The translations under genes were made by a program, and so were the position numbers. The notes below the pieces were generated by a model. That model ran no database searches and was not told the DNA's origin. It saw only the letters and a program-made list of their open reading frames with translations. This document shows, one piece after another, positions 47,720 to 60,300 of a DNA stretch of 64,000 nucleotides. The DNA comes from Psilocybe azurescens (taxonomy: Eukaryota; Basidiomycota; Agaricomycetes; Agaricales; Agrocybaceae). The first letter of the stretch is position 1, and each line of letters begins with the position of its first letter. The stretch covers positions 310,001-374,000 of the forward strand of contig JAJIRX010000667.1 of assembly GCA_023853785.1 (NCBI GenBank). Direction: 5' to 3'.

Positions 47720-49988
47720 ATGCCTGCCGCTCCAAAGTCACCCAAATCGAAGAAGTCCAGCAGTATCAGCAAACCCAAGGGAGCAGTCAGAGCAAAGTCT
47801 GGATGCTACACCTGTCGGATACGTCGTAAGGTAAATAACCTTGTTTTCTTTCCCATGAACCCTCTTTCGTGCCACCCGATGCTAATACGTTACGCTCTCT
47901 CTCCAGAAATGCGACGAAAAGCGAATGAACAACCAGGACGAAGGTCCCTGCGAGACGTGCTTCCGTCTCAAGCTCGAATGTCTTGGGTTTGGCGCTAAGC
48001 GGCCCGACTGGCTCAGGGTGAGTAACTCCCTGTCGACATCATCCCCCCTTCCGCTTTTTCGCACAGCACTTTCGGGCGCTCACCTTTGTCTTACTTTTCT
48101 GTAGGAAACATCACGAGTATCTGAGATTCGTGACCGCATCAAAGCCCATCTCGCCGCTCAGGGCATGATCAAGGGCCACGCCGGCTCAGGTTCGAGAAGT
48201 GCTGTCCAAGAGGACATTCTTCGCCTCAGTGACTATCGAGAGGGTGACATGATTTACCCCAGTGGTGGATCGTCATCCTCGGCGAGTAGCCCACGGCGAG
48301 GTGACAGTATGGAGAGTGATCAGCCCTATGGGCGCTTCACTCTCACTCCTGCCACCCGTAATATGTTTGATCATCATCCCCACTATGATCAGCATGACCA
48401 CCTTGAGCAGTACCCTGTTCATTCAGGTTGGTCTCCATATTACTTGATGGACGAGCCGACATTGATTGAAGACTATATGTAGACATTCCTTCTCGAAGCG
48501 ATAGCCCTTGTGATACTCCGATGAACTCTTCTGTATACGATCTTGATGCACGCGACCAGTCGTTGTACCTACCTGCTGTTCGTTATGATACTACTGAAAG
48601 TGAGGACGACGATTTGTATTTTTATCTTGTATAGCTACTCAAATGTTATTGTATTGCTTTTTGTTTCCAATAGCGCCTGCCAGAAGGAGTACATTCTCAA
48701 AACTATACGACTTCTCATTCGACAATCTCTACACCATCGAACCTGAAGAGCAGGTTCCGAGGACAATTGGGGTCTCCTACTTCTACCCCTCGAACCACAT
48801 CCCTTTCAAACTCATCAACGACTCACTGAAGAATTATGTCGACAACGTTGTCAAAATACAATATCTATTGGGCGATAGAGAAATCCTGCCCAATATGATC
48901 TGGGACGCCATCAGCAATCACGATGATTCCAAGGAAGCCGTGACACTTCTTTCGAAAGCATACTACGGTCGCCAGTTGGATCCGACAGTCCCTGTACTCA
49001 CTGACTATGAGTTCAATGGGCCTATGGTTATCCTCCGAAATTCCTTGTTGTACAAAAAGCAACAAACGAAGTTCACCTCCGACGATGCCATGACTGCCCT
49101 GCATGTCGTGTCCCTCTACCTCTTCGACGGAGGAGGGGCGATTGGCATATATTCCTAAATCTTGCTATCACATACGTCGAGCAAGTGCTCAAAAACCCTG
49201 CCTTTTACGAGAACTACTCCGCAGCCCTCGAAGCTGCCAACTCGAAAGATGAATTCGTGGTCAAGACCACGATTTGGTTCGACGTCCTCGCATCGATCAC
49301 GACTCAGCAGCCGCCACAACTGCTGCAGTACATCCGCGAGCTGTTCAAGCCCGACCTGAGCTGGATCGGCCGCCCGCCGTCGTACTCGATGATGTCGCCG
49401 ATGGGCTGCAAGAACCAAGTGGTGTGGGCGCTCGCTGAGACGTCATATCTGTCGTGCTGGAAGCGCGCCAACGAGCAGCAGGGGACGCTGAGCATCACGG
49501 AGCTCGTGCGCAAGGTCGCGGACATCGATGTGTATCTCGAGGAGGGCCCGCTGCCCGAGCGGCCGCAGAAGGACGACGAGGACTGGACGCGCTACCTCGC
49601 GTCGGAGATCTTCCGCACGGCGACGCGACTGTTCTTGAAGACAGTCGAGTCGGGCGACCACCCCAGGGTGCCCGAGATCAGGCAGGCGGTCGACAAGACG
49701 TTCCATGCGATCGAGAGCTTCCCACGCCACGTCGATGGCGTGCACCAGTCTGCGATTGTAAGGAGCACGGTGTTCGGGATCTTCATCTGTGGGGCGCTCA
49801 GCGACAACCCGGTCCAGCAGAGGACATTGACCATACACCTATGCCAGAACACGGGGGACGATTCGGGCGTCGGGAATTGCGGGATGACATCTGGTCTGCT
49901 CGAAGAGCTGTGGGAGGCTCGGACGCACGACGGCCAGCCGGTCAGGTGGCGTGATCTTTTGAGAGCTCGAAAGGTCTTGCTGGTCTGA
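47720..49988 (+). CDS. Zn2Cys6 transcription factor with fungal-specific domain, one frame break
   Basis: Nuclear regulator of the GAL4 class. The binucl. zinc cluster is CYTCRIRRK|KCDEKRMNNQDEGPCETC (then six residues and the last Cys in FRLKLEC), preceded by a basic, Ser-rich N-terminus and followed by GFGAKRPDWLR. A disordered Ser/His-rich linker leads to a helical regulatory domain of the fungal-specific type (NYVDNVVKIQYLLGD, TALHVVSLYLFDGG, VVWALAETSYLSCWKRANEQ, ASEIFRTATRLFLKTVESGD, LLEELWEAR). At 49,135-49,138 a G4 run lacks one base: DGGG|GDWHIFLNLAITYVEQ needs G5. Introns follow codons RRK, WLR, HS and TES. The GC-rich third-codon use at 49.3-49.9 kb differs from the AT-richer flanks. 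A diverged paralogue lies 2.7 kb downstream. The target genes are unknown. Confidence 0.88.
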
Positions 49989-52670
49989 ATGACCGACAAT
50001 CCTACCTACACATTCCGTGTCCTGCTTTAATTGTATACCTTCGTCGCCGTTATCGACTTTCCGGAATCCGTCCCCGGTCCTCTATTCCTCCGTCACCATT
50101 ATCATCGTCACGACCATACAAATAATTTTTTCTTCTTTCTTTTTCAATTCCCTTTCCTACCCATTTCCCTTCTTGGTTCCTCGTCCCGTCGTGCTTGTAA
50201 TCTTTCTGGTTCGCTGATCTTGATTTGAAACGTCAAGGACCCTTGCACCCACAAAAACGCCTACGTTGGATACGGCAGCTTAATTCTTTGATCACCCATC
50301 TGTCTTCTGTCCATCCCTATTATTTTTGTCCTTGTTGCCCTTGTTCTTCTTTCTCTATTCTTTTCTCTTACGGTCTGCATGAAACCACTCGTCTACGTAT
50401 TATCTACTTACACTGCATCGTCAAAACAATCTCCTTGTTTTCTGTACGCCTATCATATATATTTCTCTCATCATTCCTTACTGTCCTCTCCTGTTTCCAG
50501 TTAGAGCGATATATTTCTCTGGATCCGTGGTTTTGCATTTTGCACCACACCCACTGACTCCGTGCTCCGTGCTCCGAGTCCCGAGCCTCCGTCTGCTAAC
50601 TGCGACTGCGACATGTTCGTTTTCGTCTTCGTTTTCTGCGGTATGGATCAGTATGGATCCCCTTCTTGGCCGTGGCCCACATGTCTTGACCTAATTAAAC
50701 GCAATGTTACAGATTTTCAAATTTCGATGGCAGCGAACAGGTTTGTTGAGAAGGCAAGCAGTAGAGCACATTTAGTCGAGATCTTACTCGCTGCCTTCGC
50801 ACAACGTACCATTTTGCTGAAACTCGACGGAATCAACACCCTCCACAAATTCAGAACTCAAGGCGAGAATAAAAAACCGTGCTTTCACTTTTGGGTATTT
50901 GTATTTTTCTGTTCACATGCTGATGTGCTTTGAGCCTCAGACAAACAAATCCGCAACGCGGTAACTTGGGGTAACATCCTTCGTTCGTCTGTACAACGGT
51001 TCAAGTCTCCAACTGTCTCCAACCGTCAAAAACACCCCAAACCAAGCGATCTCAATGCAATCAAGTTCGCTAAAGTGGTGGGCTCAGGCCCTTTCAGGCG
51101 GTGGTGGCAAACCCACCTGGGAGCTTTTTTCAACCATTCGTTTCGGTTCGGCCTAGGCTGCCTTAGCATATAGTTTGCCGAGAAAATGTGTCGACAAAGC
51201 TGCGACCAGCGACAAGTCTATACGCATGTAAAATACGTTGCTATTGTTCCTCCTAAGTCATATTTGATAATTGTCATCTGCGCAAGTTCGAAGCTCAGCA
51301 TCATTATCATCATCATCATCAATCCTATTATCGTTAATGATCTACGTCGTATCATATGTACGAAAGGACTGCTTAAAAAGTTTTAAATGCGCAGTAGTTT
51401 TGCAAGCGATTTGCCTCTTGTAATAGGAAATTAGAGTCAACATACCTGGTGTTCGGACAGTGGCAGGTGGGAACCAAACGTCGTATAGGGCAGCAACGAA
51501 ACGGCAGGTCGAACTTGAAACAGCCCCAGCATAAGGGCATACTGTCCAACTGATCTTTTTTAGATGTTTGTCTTGTGCCTATGTGTGGTGCTATCTAGAT
51601 TTCTGTCTGGCACTGAGCACCAAAGTAGACACAAGACTGGCAGCGTACAACTACGTTCGACAGGTCTATCTATAAGTCTCTCTTTGCACTGGTTGATGGA
51701 GTGGGTTTAATAATAGTGCACATCGTCTTCTCATTCTGTAAACCCGCCATCAATTGGGTTTATAACAATGCATATGTTCGAAATCTCAATGTGTTAGTGG
51801 CAGCTGCGGTACGACCCCGTCCATTGGATCTGATCTGGGGTTTTGCTTGGACGATCACACGTGCCAAGAAGAAGAATCCGAATTTGGCACGATCACAATC
51901 AGGCACGATATGATGGCATATAACCTGCTAAGGCACATGGGGCTTGGGGGACGAGAAAACTGGCAGAAAGGTCGTGGTTCGTCCCTTCTCTTCCAAGATT
52001 CCAAGATTCCCAGTAGATTTGGTTCAGATGCGAATGTTTCGCTTCTTAGGTAAGCCACATATGCAATAGTGGTCCATACCAATGCACTACCTTTGCGAAT
52101 TCTTGCTTGAGACGGTTGGCAAAGAAAGTTAGTACTTTGAATTTGAAGGAGCAGAGTCAAATGATATCATGTTCATGTGGAATCTGCAAAGGGTTGATGG
52201 TCTAGGAATCGGAAGTCAACGACGGCCGCGGTCGCTGGAAAGCATTGTCCGACGAGGATGGACAGAGTGAAATCGCGTCTTGGACAAATCAGGTAAGTAT
52301 ATTGAGAGACCGGACATTCGTAAGCGGGAATCTGCCGATCCACCTGCCGTTTGACTCGAAACTGACAAGTAGCTACCTCCACCGACGAAAAGAGAATTAA
52401 ACAAAGAGTCACCGTTATTATTATTTTCCCAAACCCAAATCTGAGTTGGGTATTTTCCTTGGATACAAGAGCCATCAGCCTCCTTTTTTAGATCCCTTTC
52501 CTTCTTTGTCGGTCTCTGACGAAGTCTTTTTCCTACGAACCCTTTCCTCATAATCGCGTCCAATAAATTACTCCGACACAATCTCATCTCTTCCTCTTTA
52601 AGTTCCTCCGGCCATTTTATATATACCAGCAATATCTTCAACCTGGTATCTTTCCAACACTCCATTACGA
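49989..52670. other. Intergenic region between the two regulator genes
   Basis: 2.7 kb. Pyrimidine-rich sequence up to about 50,550 fits a 3' UTR. The rest has no supportable gene. Minus-strand open frames at 52,173-52,819 lie over the leader of the next gene and look like shadows. Confidence 0.35.
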
Positions 52671-55104
52671 ATGGCATACCGAAGCCACACCGCCTCCCCT
52701 GCAGGAACTCCTTCTCCTTCTTCCTCCACCAGCGTCTCCCCATACATCAACAACGCACCCCTCGACATGGTGTCCACCGACGACCACGACTCCTCATATA
52801 GTGCCCACGGCACTCCCAATCATTCAACGACCAGTCTTCCCCGCACTCTCAATGCTGGCAAAGGAGGATGTTGGTGCGTAGATTGAATGACCCACATGCC
52901 CAAACCTTTGTGTTGATGACATGCCGTATTTTCATAGGACATGCCGCGTTCGACGGAAGGTGGGCAAAGATTCCAGACATCGTGCGATAAGAGCGCTTTT
53001 GTTGACCCTCCCTCTCCTCTCCTCTCTAGAAATGCGACGAGCAACGAGAAGGTGACTCTTGCCGAACGTGCAAACGTTTAACGATTAAATGCCTGGGATG
53101 GGGGCCAAACGTCCGGATTGGATGCGGGTTAGTATGCGGTCCTAAATTGATGCGAACTCGATCACTGATGTTACTCCAGGACAAGAAGAACGTCGATGCC
53201 TACAAAGCAAGCATCAAAGCACAACTATCCAGAGCAGGCCTCATCCGCGGACAGCCTCGTCATAACCCTATGCAAGTTCCATCACATCGAGGAATACAAC
53301 AGCATCAGCGACAGCAGATCCGTCAACCGACGATAAACAGTCACACCACCTCGGTCAACGTCACTCGCACAAACTTCGAGCTATTCCACCATCCACTCGA
53401 TACTTCTTTCAACAGCCAACACAACAGCCACCTGATCTCCGGTATACCCGGTAAGTAAGAGAACGACTGTGCCATTTTGAAATAACTCACGAGGCCCACG
53501 CTGACAGGAGCTCCTACCTCAGCTTTCGACGAGCACCTCTCCAGATCCTTCGACACATTCGATCCTGCGCTCTTCCCCCAAACAGCATTATTCAATCCGT
53601 CGTTAGGTGGCGACAACCACGACTTCGGCCTAATGCCCCCCAGACCGCGAATGATATGCTATTCCAAGATCCATCAGTTGTATCACCATACAATGTTCCA
53701 GCCGGGCAGACCGCAGTCCAAGAGGAATTGGTGATGCACTACTTCAATAATGTACAGAAAGTGCAGTTGTTCTTCGCTGGCGAAGCCCTAACGGACATTA
53801 CATACTCGGTAAGAATCCGCCGCAGAACCTTTACGACACTGTCTCACCTAATATTTTATTCTTCAGGCAATTGTGGAGGAGCCCCGAGGAGCCGTAACCC
53901 TCGCCATTTGTGCTCTCGCCGATTTGCACTCTAAACAAATGAGAGTTTCGCAAGGACTTGAACCCCCAACCAGTCGCCCGAAAATTCGTCAACGACCTAT
54001 CTTCGAAATGAGGCAATGCTCCAGCTCGAAAACAACAAAAACACTCACGGACGCTGGTCCGATAATGATGCCATCGCTGCCCTGCATCTCGTTAGCCTTT
54101 CCCAACTTTCGGGAGGCGGTAGCGACTGGGAAACCCTTTACTATCCTGTGCCAGTGGCTCCATCAAACCAATCTCCACCTCGCCGAAAACCCTTGGCTAG
54201 CATTTCTCAACCTCTCCCAAACCGTCCAGCATTATGTCAAAGCGACTTTGGTAAGCTCATGTTTCGTCTGTCTTTCGAATTCTTGGTTCTTACGTATGAG
54301 AATGATAGTGGCTCGACGTTTTCTCCAGTTTATCGGCTCTGCGACCCCCAAAGTTTTTGCCACTATGGCAGAAACTCCTTGCAGACAGGCCCAACTTCTA
54401 CGAGTTGGATATGCCTCAAAAATGCATATGGAGGCCTTCACAGGCTGCCCCGACGAGGCAATGTTGGCGATCGCCGAAACCTCTGCCCTCGCTCACTGGA
54501 AGACATCGCAAATTCGCAACGGCTGCCTCAGCTACCCTGAACTCATTCGGCGGGGTACTGCCATTGAACAGCAACTGCACCGACAAACGGAGCAGTCGGT
54601 TAACAACGACAGCACACAAACACGGTTGCTAGGTTCTGCCACTGCATCCCACCCCACTATCGAGGAGCGAGCGTTGATCGCAAACATCTTCCGCGAAGCC
54701 ACCGACCTCTATCTTCATTCTGTTCTCAGCAATTCAACACCTGGTGAGTCCGCTATTCATCAACATCTCTTGATCAATCACTGATCTTTACTCGACTAAA
54801 TTTAGGCGTACCCGAAATCGGATCTTGTGTCACGGCAATTGTGCGACTATTCACCCAGCTCCCGCCCAGCGAACTCGATCGCACCCTGGTTTTCCCAATC
54901 TGCCTGGCAGGTTGCATGACCAATGATTCCACGGTACGGGACTTCTTCAAAGCCCGCCTTCGCCAGTTGAACGAGAGTTATGGTAACCTGCTTCAAACTC
55001 GTCGACTGATGGAGGCTGTCTGGCAAAAGCGGGATGTCGGTGGCAAAGAAGTAGATTTCCGCGAGACAATACGAGAACAGGGGTTGAAATTGCTCCTTAT
55101 TTGA
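52671..55104 (+). CDS. Zn2Cys6 transcription factor, paralogue of the upstream gene, several frame breaks
   Basis: Same architecture as the gene at 47,720. Zinc cluster GGCW|TCRVRRK|KCDEQREGDSCRTC, then KRLTIKC and GWGPKRPDWMR. The linker is Gln/His-rich. The regulatory domain aligns segment by segment (YFNNVQKVQLFF / YVDNVVKIQYLL; AIAALHLVSLSQLSGGG / MTALHVVSLYLFDGG; AMLAIAETSALAHWKTSQ / VVWALAETSYLSCWKRAN) and ends REQGLKLLLI at 55104. At least five single-base faults interrupt it: CC at about 53,105, 53,629 and 53,970 (each needs CCC), one base too many at about 54,131, and A5 at 54,418 (needs A6). All are in homopolymers and no other stop interrupts the corrected frame, so an intact gene with sequence errors is more likely than a pseudogene, but the latter remains possible. 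Confidence 0.7.
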
Positions 55105-56777
55105 AAACAGAAAAAATAACCTGCATCGAAACTGTCTGATGTTGGATCGATGGAACAGTATTGTATGGCAGACGCACCTAATTCCCTTTTCATGCTTTCA
55201 TGTCACCTCTTCTCCCTTCCTCTCCTCTCGCATTGTTAATCTATTCACGCAGTACCACCTTGTATTTGTAGTAGCTACCACAACAACGAAATTAAATCTC
55301 CTATATCATACGATCAGTTTGTGTTAACGGAATTGAAAGTTCATATCTTGCCTCTTTATAACTTGAAAAAGGGCGCCCAAGGAATGAAGGCGTCATACGT
55401 TAAGCGCAGCGGTGGCCGAGCACCCCAAAAAAGGCGCTAAATGACCGACCATGGGCGCGAGCATGGGCGCAGCGCCAGCCACCATAAATATCCTATATCC
55501 CGAAAATTTGAGGGAAATTCGTAGAAAAAATCAATGAAGGGGTAGGGAGCCGTTTGGATGGCAGAGAGAGCGGGTGAGGACTCATACCTGGTTTTGTCTG
55601 CTTTAGGGGCCCCATAAAAGACTGTATCTGTCGTTGCTTTCAGAATTCATCAAAAGCGTGTCGTGGGGGCTGGATTTCCCGAGTGCACCGGGAAATGCAA
55701 TTGCAGGTTTCTAGCTGGAATCTGTGGCCATAGAAGTTCGCTGGGTGATGGCTAGGTGTGTCCTGAGGTGTTTGTAGCAGCGAAAGGTGGTGGTGGTGGT
55801 CAGAACGAAAGAAAGGTAGGTTGATTTCATGGGCGCAAGTGAGATGTTGGCAGGTTTATACCGGTCGCTCCGGGAAATCGTTTTATTTGTTTCTATTCCC
55901 ATATTTGGGTTGTTTGGTGCCTTTTTGAGTCAGTTTTGACCAGGTGACTTGCAAAATGGGTTCATGGGCGCGACGTTCTTTCCCTCCTTCAGTATCAAAC
56001 TCCACTATAAAATGGCGCTCACTCGCGCCCAACGTACAAATATCCTCTCATTTGCATTTCAACTTCCCTGAATCCCCATTTTTTTACTCTCTTCAGCTCC
56101 CTCCTACTCAAATAAGCTTCCCTTAGATGCGGCAGCCTCATGTTTGGACTGAAATAACGCGGTTTCCACTGTCAACGGTCGTTCTAGTCGAAAAGATATC
56201 TTCCTTTTTATTCTCTTGGCCTACTTAAGTCTTATGTGGTTGAGTAAATATTCCTATCAGTGCAGTAAGTCGTCGCCGCCCACTTTTTCATGGCTGCACT
56301 GACGCATAATACCCAGAAATCTTATGATATTACTTCCTATCTCTTCCTATAAATCCAATGTCTTGTGTGCTTTTCTCTCCTTCTTTGCTCCTGGGATTCC
56401 CAAAATCATACTACGCTCCCAACTCGTTTCAAACATATGCGGAAATATCTGTATGTTTTTGACAATGGCAGATGTGATGTGACTTTCATGATGGAAGCTC
56501 AAAAATGCCACGAGTCCACCCTTGCCTTACATTCACATCAAGTACTTTGGGCATCGTAAATCCTTGGAGGGTAGTCTATGTTTTCTGTTATGCGAACTTC
56601 TAGCACCCATGTCGACTATAGGCCCAGTTCATAGTCGGTTCCCATTAAATCAAAGCTCGGGGACGACACGTTCGAATGTTCTCTCGCTTTCGCCGACGTC
56701 AACGGGTCCTTGGTCTCTTACCGGAAATTTCGGTAGAAGTTGGGCCCAATCCACAAATTCATCACACTCGTGTATTT
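55105..56777. other. Intergenic region beside the transposon
   Basis: 1.7 kb without a supportable gene. The 9-mer CATGGGCGC occurs four times on the plus strand (55450, 55462, 55828, 55963). The transposon is inserted at its right end. Confidence 0.35.
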
Positions 56778-56784
56778 CTGTCAA
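56778..56784 (+). repeat. Target-site duplication, left copy
   Basis: CTGTCAA directly before the left terminal repeat. The identical 7-mer follows the right terminal repeat at 61344-61350. The base after each copy is also T, but the left T is needed to start the terminal repeat. Confidence 0.8.
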
Positions 56785-56805
56785 TGGGGTTGAACAATCC
56801 CTGAT
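56785..56805 (+). repeat. Left terminal inverted repeat of the transposon
   Basis: Starts TGGGGTTGAACAATC; 20 of 21 bases match the reverse complement of 61323-61343 (C versus A at position 16). Confidence 0.9.
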
Positions 56806-57357
56806 AACGCCGTCGACACGTGACGTCACGTCACACGGCCAATATCATCACAAAAGTTGAGACACCTCGATTTCGTCAGTTCTTTATCGTTTTCTTCCAA
56901 TTTTTTGTGCACTGTATATACTATAATATATATAGTAGCCATTTCTGCAATTTTTAGCTCAGAAAATGCATGAAATAAGTTGAAAATAGTAAATTACATC
57001 AAGTTTCCACTATATATAGCTAAAGATGAGACAGATTCATAAGATTGAAGAGGATATAAATAATGCTATAGAGGTTATTGCTATATATCAACATGTGTAT
57101 AGCTATTTTATTTAAAACAATTCTAAAAACATAATTTTTCATAAAGATTTGAGCAAAATACATCTAATTCTGTCAGAATTTTGATTTTTACATGTCCAAG
57201 TCTTTACAGTTTGGAATATGACTAAAAATCACAACAATAAGTAAGGCTTACAGTGTTGTGAACCATGTATATATCATTCCAGATGTATATAATAATACAA
57301 AACATATTATTACAACACTTAACAACCTCAGTCTTTTGACATATCTTCAAAATTGAG

Positions 57358-60300
57358 TCAATTTCCACTATCATCACTCTCTATGACTTCCTCTTCCTCT
57401 TCCTCTTCCTCTTCCTCTATCTCCTCTTCCTCCTCTTCTTCTATCTCCTTGCTTCCCTCATCAGATTCAAGTACCCATATGCCTTTTATATGTAAATCAA
57501 CTGCATCAATCAGTGCTGCTCGAATATCATTTACACGAGTTGGAAGCCGTCCACTCTGCAAGTTTGGAGCACCAGCTTGCTTAAACAGCTTTAGCTGATC
57601 TTTTAATTTCTTGCCTTTGAGGTCTGGAATTTTTTCTTTTTCAAGTACAAGTTCTAGCTGTGCAATTCTGGCTGCTGTATTTTTGCATTTTCCTCACGAA
57701 CTTCTATGCGCTTGAGTTTTTTTTGCTTGACGTTCATTGCGGAAGTCTACAAGCTCTTTGTGTCTCTTTTTCTCCTCTTTTCCTGTATTCCGTGCTAGTT
57801 TGCGTATATACTGATAGTCTTCTTCTTCAGTAAACTTTGCAGCCATGAATGCTTGTGTGTTGTTACGGAAGTACATAGATATTGCATTATGATCAAGCAG
57901 TGTAAGCTGTGGCTGTCGTCGCATGAGAACTCGGAAAGCACCTAAAGCACCCTCATTTTCATCATTTGTGGCAGGCATCCATGCAAGTTCTCTTTCTTCA
58001 ACTGTTGCCTCATCAATCAAACCACCAGGTGCAAATTCTGATGTAAAGCGTTCCCATGTCTCCAGTGCTCCTTTGAAAAAGGCAATCAGAAGTTCACGGA
58101 AGTGCGGTAGATCAGGAATAAGATCTTTAATCTTTTGTACAACACTTATGTTCTGCCAGTCTTCACCATCAAGAGTAGCCAATTTGTATGATGTCAAAGG
58201 ATTAAAGTTGGCAATAAGAATATCAGGATCATTAATGATTTTCTGTATGTGATCATAGACTCGAGAATGAAGAGGACCAAGATCAAGCATGTTTTCATTT
58301 TTTCATTAGAAGTTCGGATTGCCTTCATATATGGATAAGAAACACATTCTGCATAAATTGCTAAAACAGCAAGCTCTGAAGCTGTTGATGGACAGTCAAG
58401 AGCATTTGAAAGATTTGTTTCCATATGGTTGAGTGTTGAGTTCTGCTTGTTGATACGAAGATTTTCTAGAAAGAGCTTGAATTCATCTCGATAAAGAATA
58501 AGTGCAGCTGCTGCATCACAGTAGGATTGGAATCGGTTATTTGATGTGTCAGGAAATGTAAATGGAACTCCAACATATTCCCACCACCAATAACGGAAGA
58601 CATCATGATGACCCTTTTATCATCCTTATGATTGAAAATAGCACCAGCAATTTCTGCAGTTTTAATAGCACCACATGTTGTTTTTAAAAAGGCTGGCTCT
58701 TGTGCTGCGGTTGGCATATTGCCTTCTTTCAGAGCAGCATCTCGTTCCTTCACTACTGGATCATTATCACGGTTTGCTAGAAGAACAGGTCGCCTCACAT
58801 CTTCACCTTCATTCTCAATCCACCAAGATAACATTGAAAGATATCCTCCTTGAACAGTATTAAGGTCTTTGTGACATCCACACCCAGCCCAGATAAAAAG
58901 ACGAAGAATTTTCTGTTCTGCCTCAGGAAGCTTATCAAAAGCTTCTTTTCCCAATTCAGCAACTGCTTCTTCCAACATTGCAGCCTTTTTTCTGCTTTTT
59001 GATGTCTGATAAGTTGCTCCATTTGTTTTTTCCACCTGCTTTTTAATCATATTTGCTTCTGCCTTTTAAAGTGTTCTGAAATTTCTTCAAATGACATATC
59101 AAGCAGCTGTTCCTCTCCAAGATGTTGGTCAACAGCCCATGCTTTCATATCTTCTAGCAGTCGAGCATCCTTTCTTTCTTTTGCACAGTGGTCAGTATTC
59201 ATTCCCATGAGTTTTATAAAAAGCTCAGTGAGCTTGAAAAGACCATCTGAACGCTTTCCCAATGGGCTATTGTTAAAAATTTCAAGACCCCTATTGAGTG
59301 TGCTTTTCCAGTCTGCTACAGCTTCTTTACTTGAACCATCACGGGATGATTGAATTCCAAAAGTGCGAGTTGCACGTTGTTTTGCATCACTTTCAGGTGA
59401 TGCATAGTCTTCAACAAGAAGATGAACATGGCGGGAGTTGTAATTGATACTCCTATGACCTGTTCCATCTGCACTAAAGGTCATAGCCTCTGTGTTTTTC
59501 ATCTCATATCCAAGTTGAATTTGTGCAGCAAAATACCCTTCACGGAGAATGCGAGACACAGATGGCCTGCTAATGGCTCCAATAGCCTTCATGCCAGCTG
59601 AATTGAGAACAGCTTCTATGACTTCATAGATGTAGTTACGTGAACAGCCTGCCTTGACAAGTAAGCGTACAACATTGCGGGTTTCCTCATTAATGATGCC
59701 TTTGCTCATCAGATGATGAACAGATCGTTCCTGATAGATTTCTGCTTTGACTTTTGCAATAGCACTCTCTTGTGCACTTTTAGAGTATGCAACTGTTTTA
59801 CGCAGATTGATGGCTTCTTTGCGGAGTATTTCAAGCCTCTCTTGTGAGATATTAAGCTTGTGATGTGTGTCTGCAAGTTTTGATGTCCATTTGGTGAATG
59901 CATTTGAAAGCTCACTGCGAAGGCCATCATTCACTTGTTGTAGTGATGCAAGAGCTTGTTCTGACTGTTGTGATCCTCTTAGACACTGTGCAGAAGCTTT
60001 CTTCTCAGCCTCCTTCAGAATTATAGCCTGACTTTCCAACTGGCTATTTTTCTCCTTCCAACGCTGTGCTGCTTGGCGCTGCATACGAAGCTCATGATAT
60101 GTGTCTTTATGCTTTGACTTCCATAAAGAAGCATCAGCCTCATATTTAGCCAGCTGTTGGTTGGACTTCTCAAGCTTTGACTGCAAGACACTACACTCAG
60201 TGGTTTTCTGAACAAGCAATAGCTCTAGCTCCTGAATATAGGACTCTGCAGCTTTCAACTTGTACCAGATATCCTCTGCTGCAGTCTCAGATGAAGTTAC

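Noticed and set aside
53940..53975. tRNA-like string on the minus strand (GGTTGGGGGTTCAAGTCC)
   Set aside because: The T-arm stem does not pair and the sequence lies inside the second zinc-cluster gene.
10683..54422. Programmed ribosomal frameshifting or insertion RNA editing as a general mechanism
   Set aside because: The faults have no common slippery heptamer or downstream structure, hit unrelated housekeeping genes and both run lengthening and shortening occur; consensus error explains them better.
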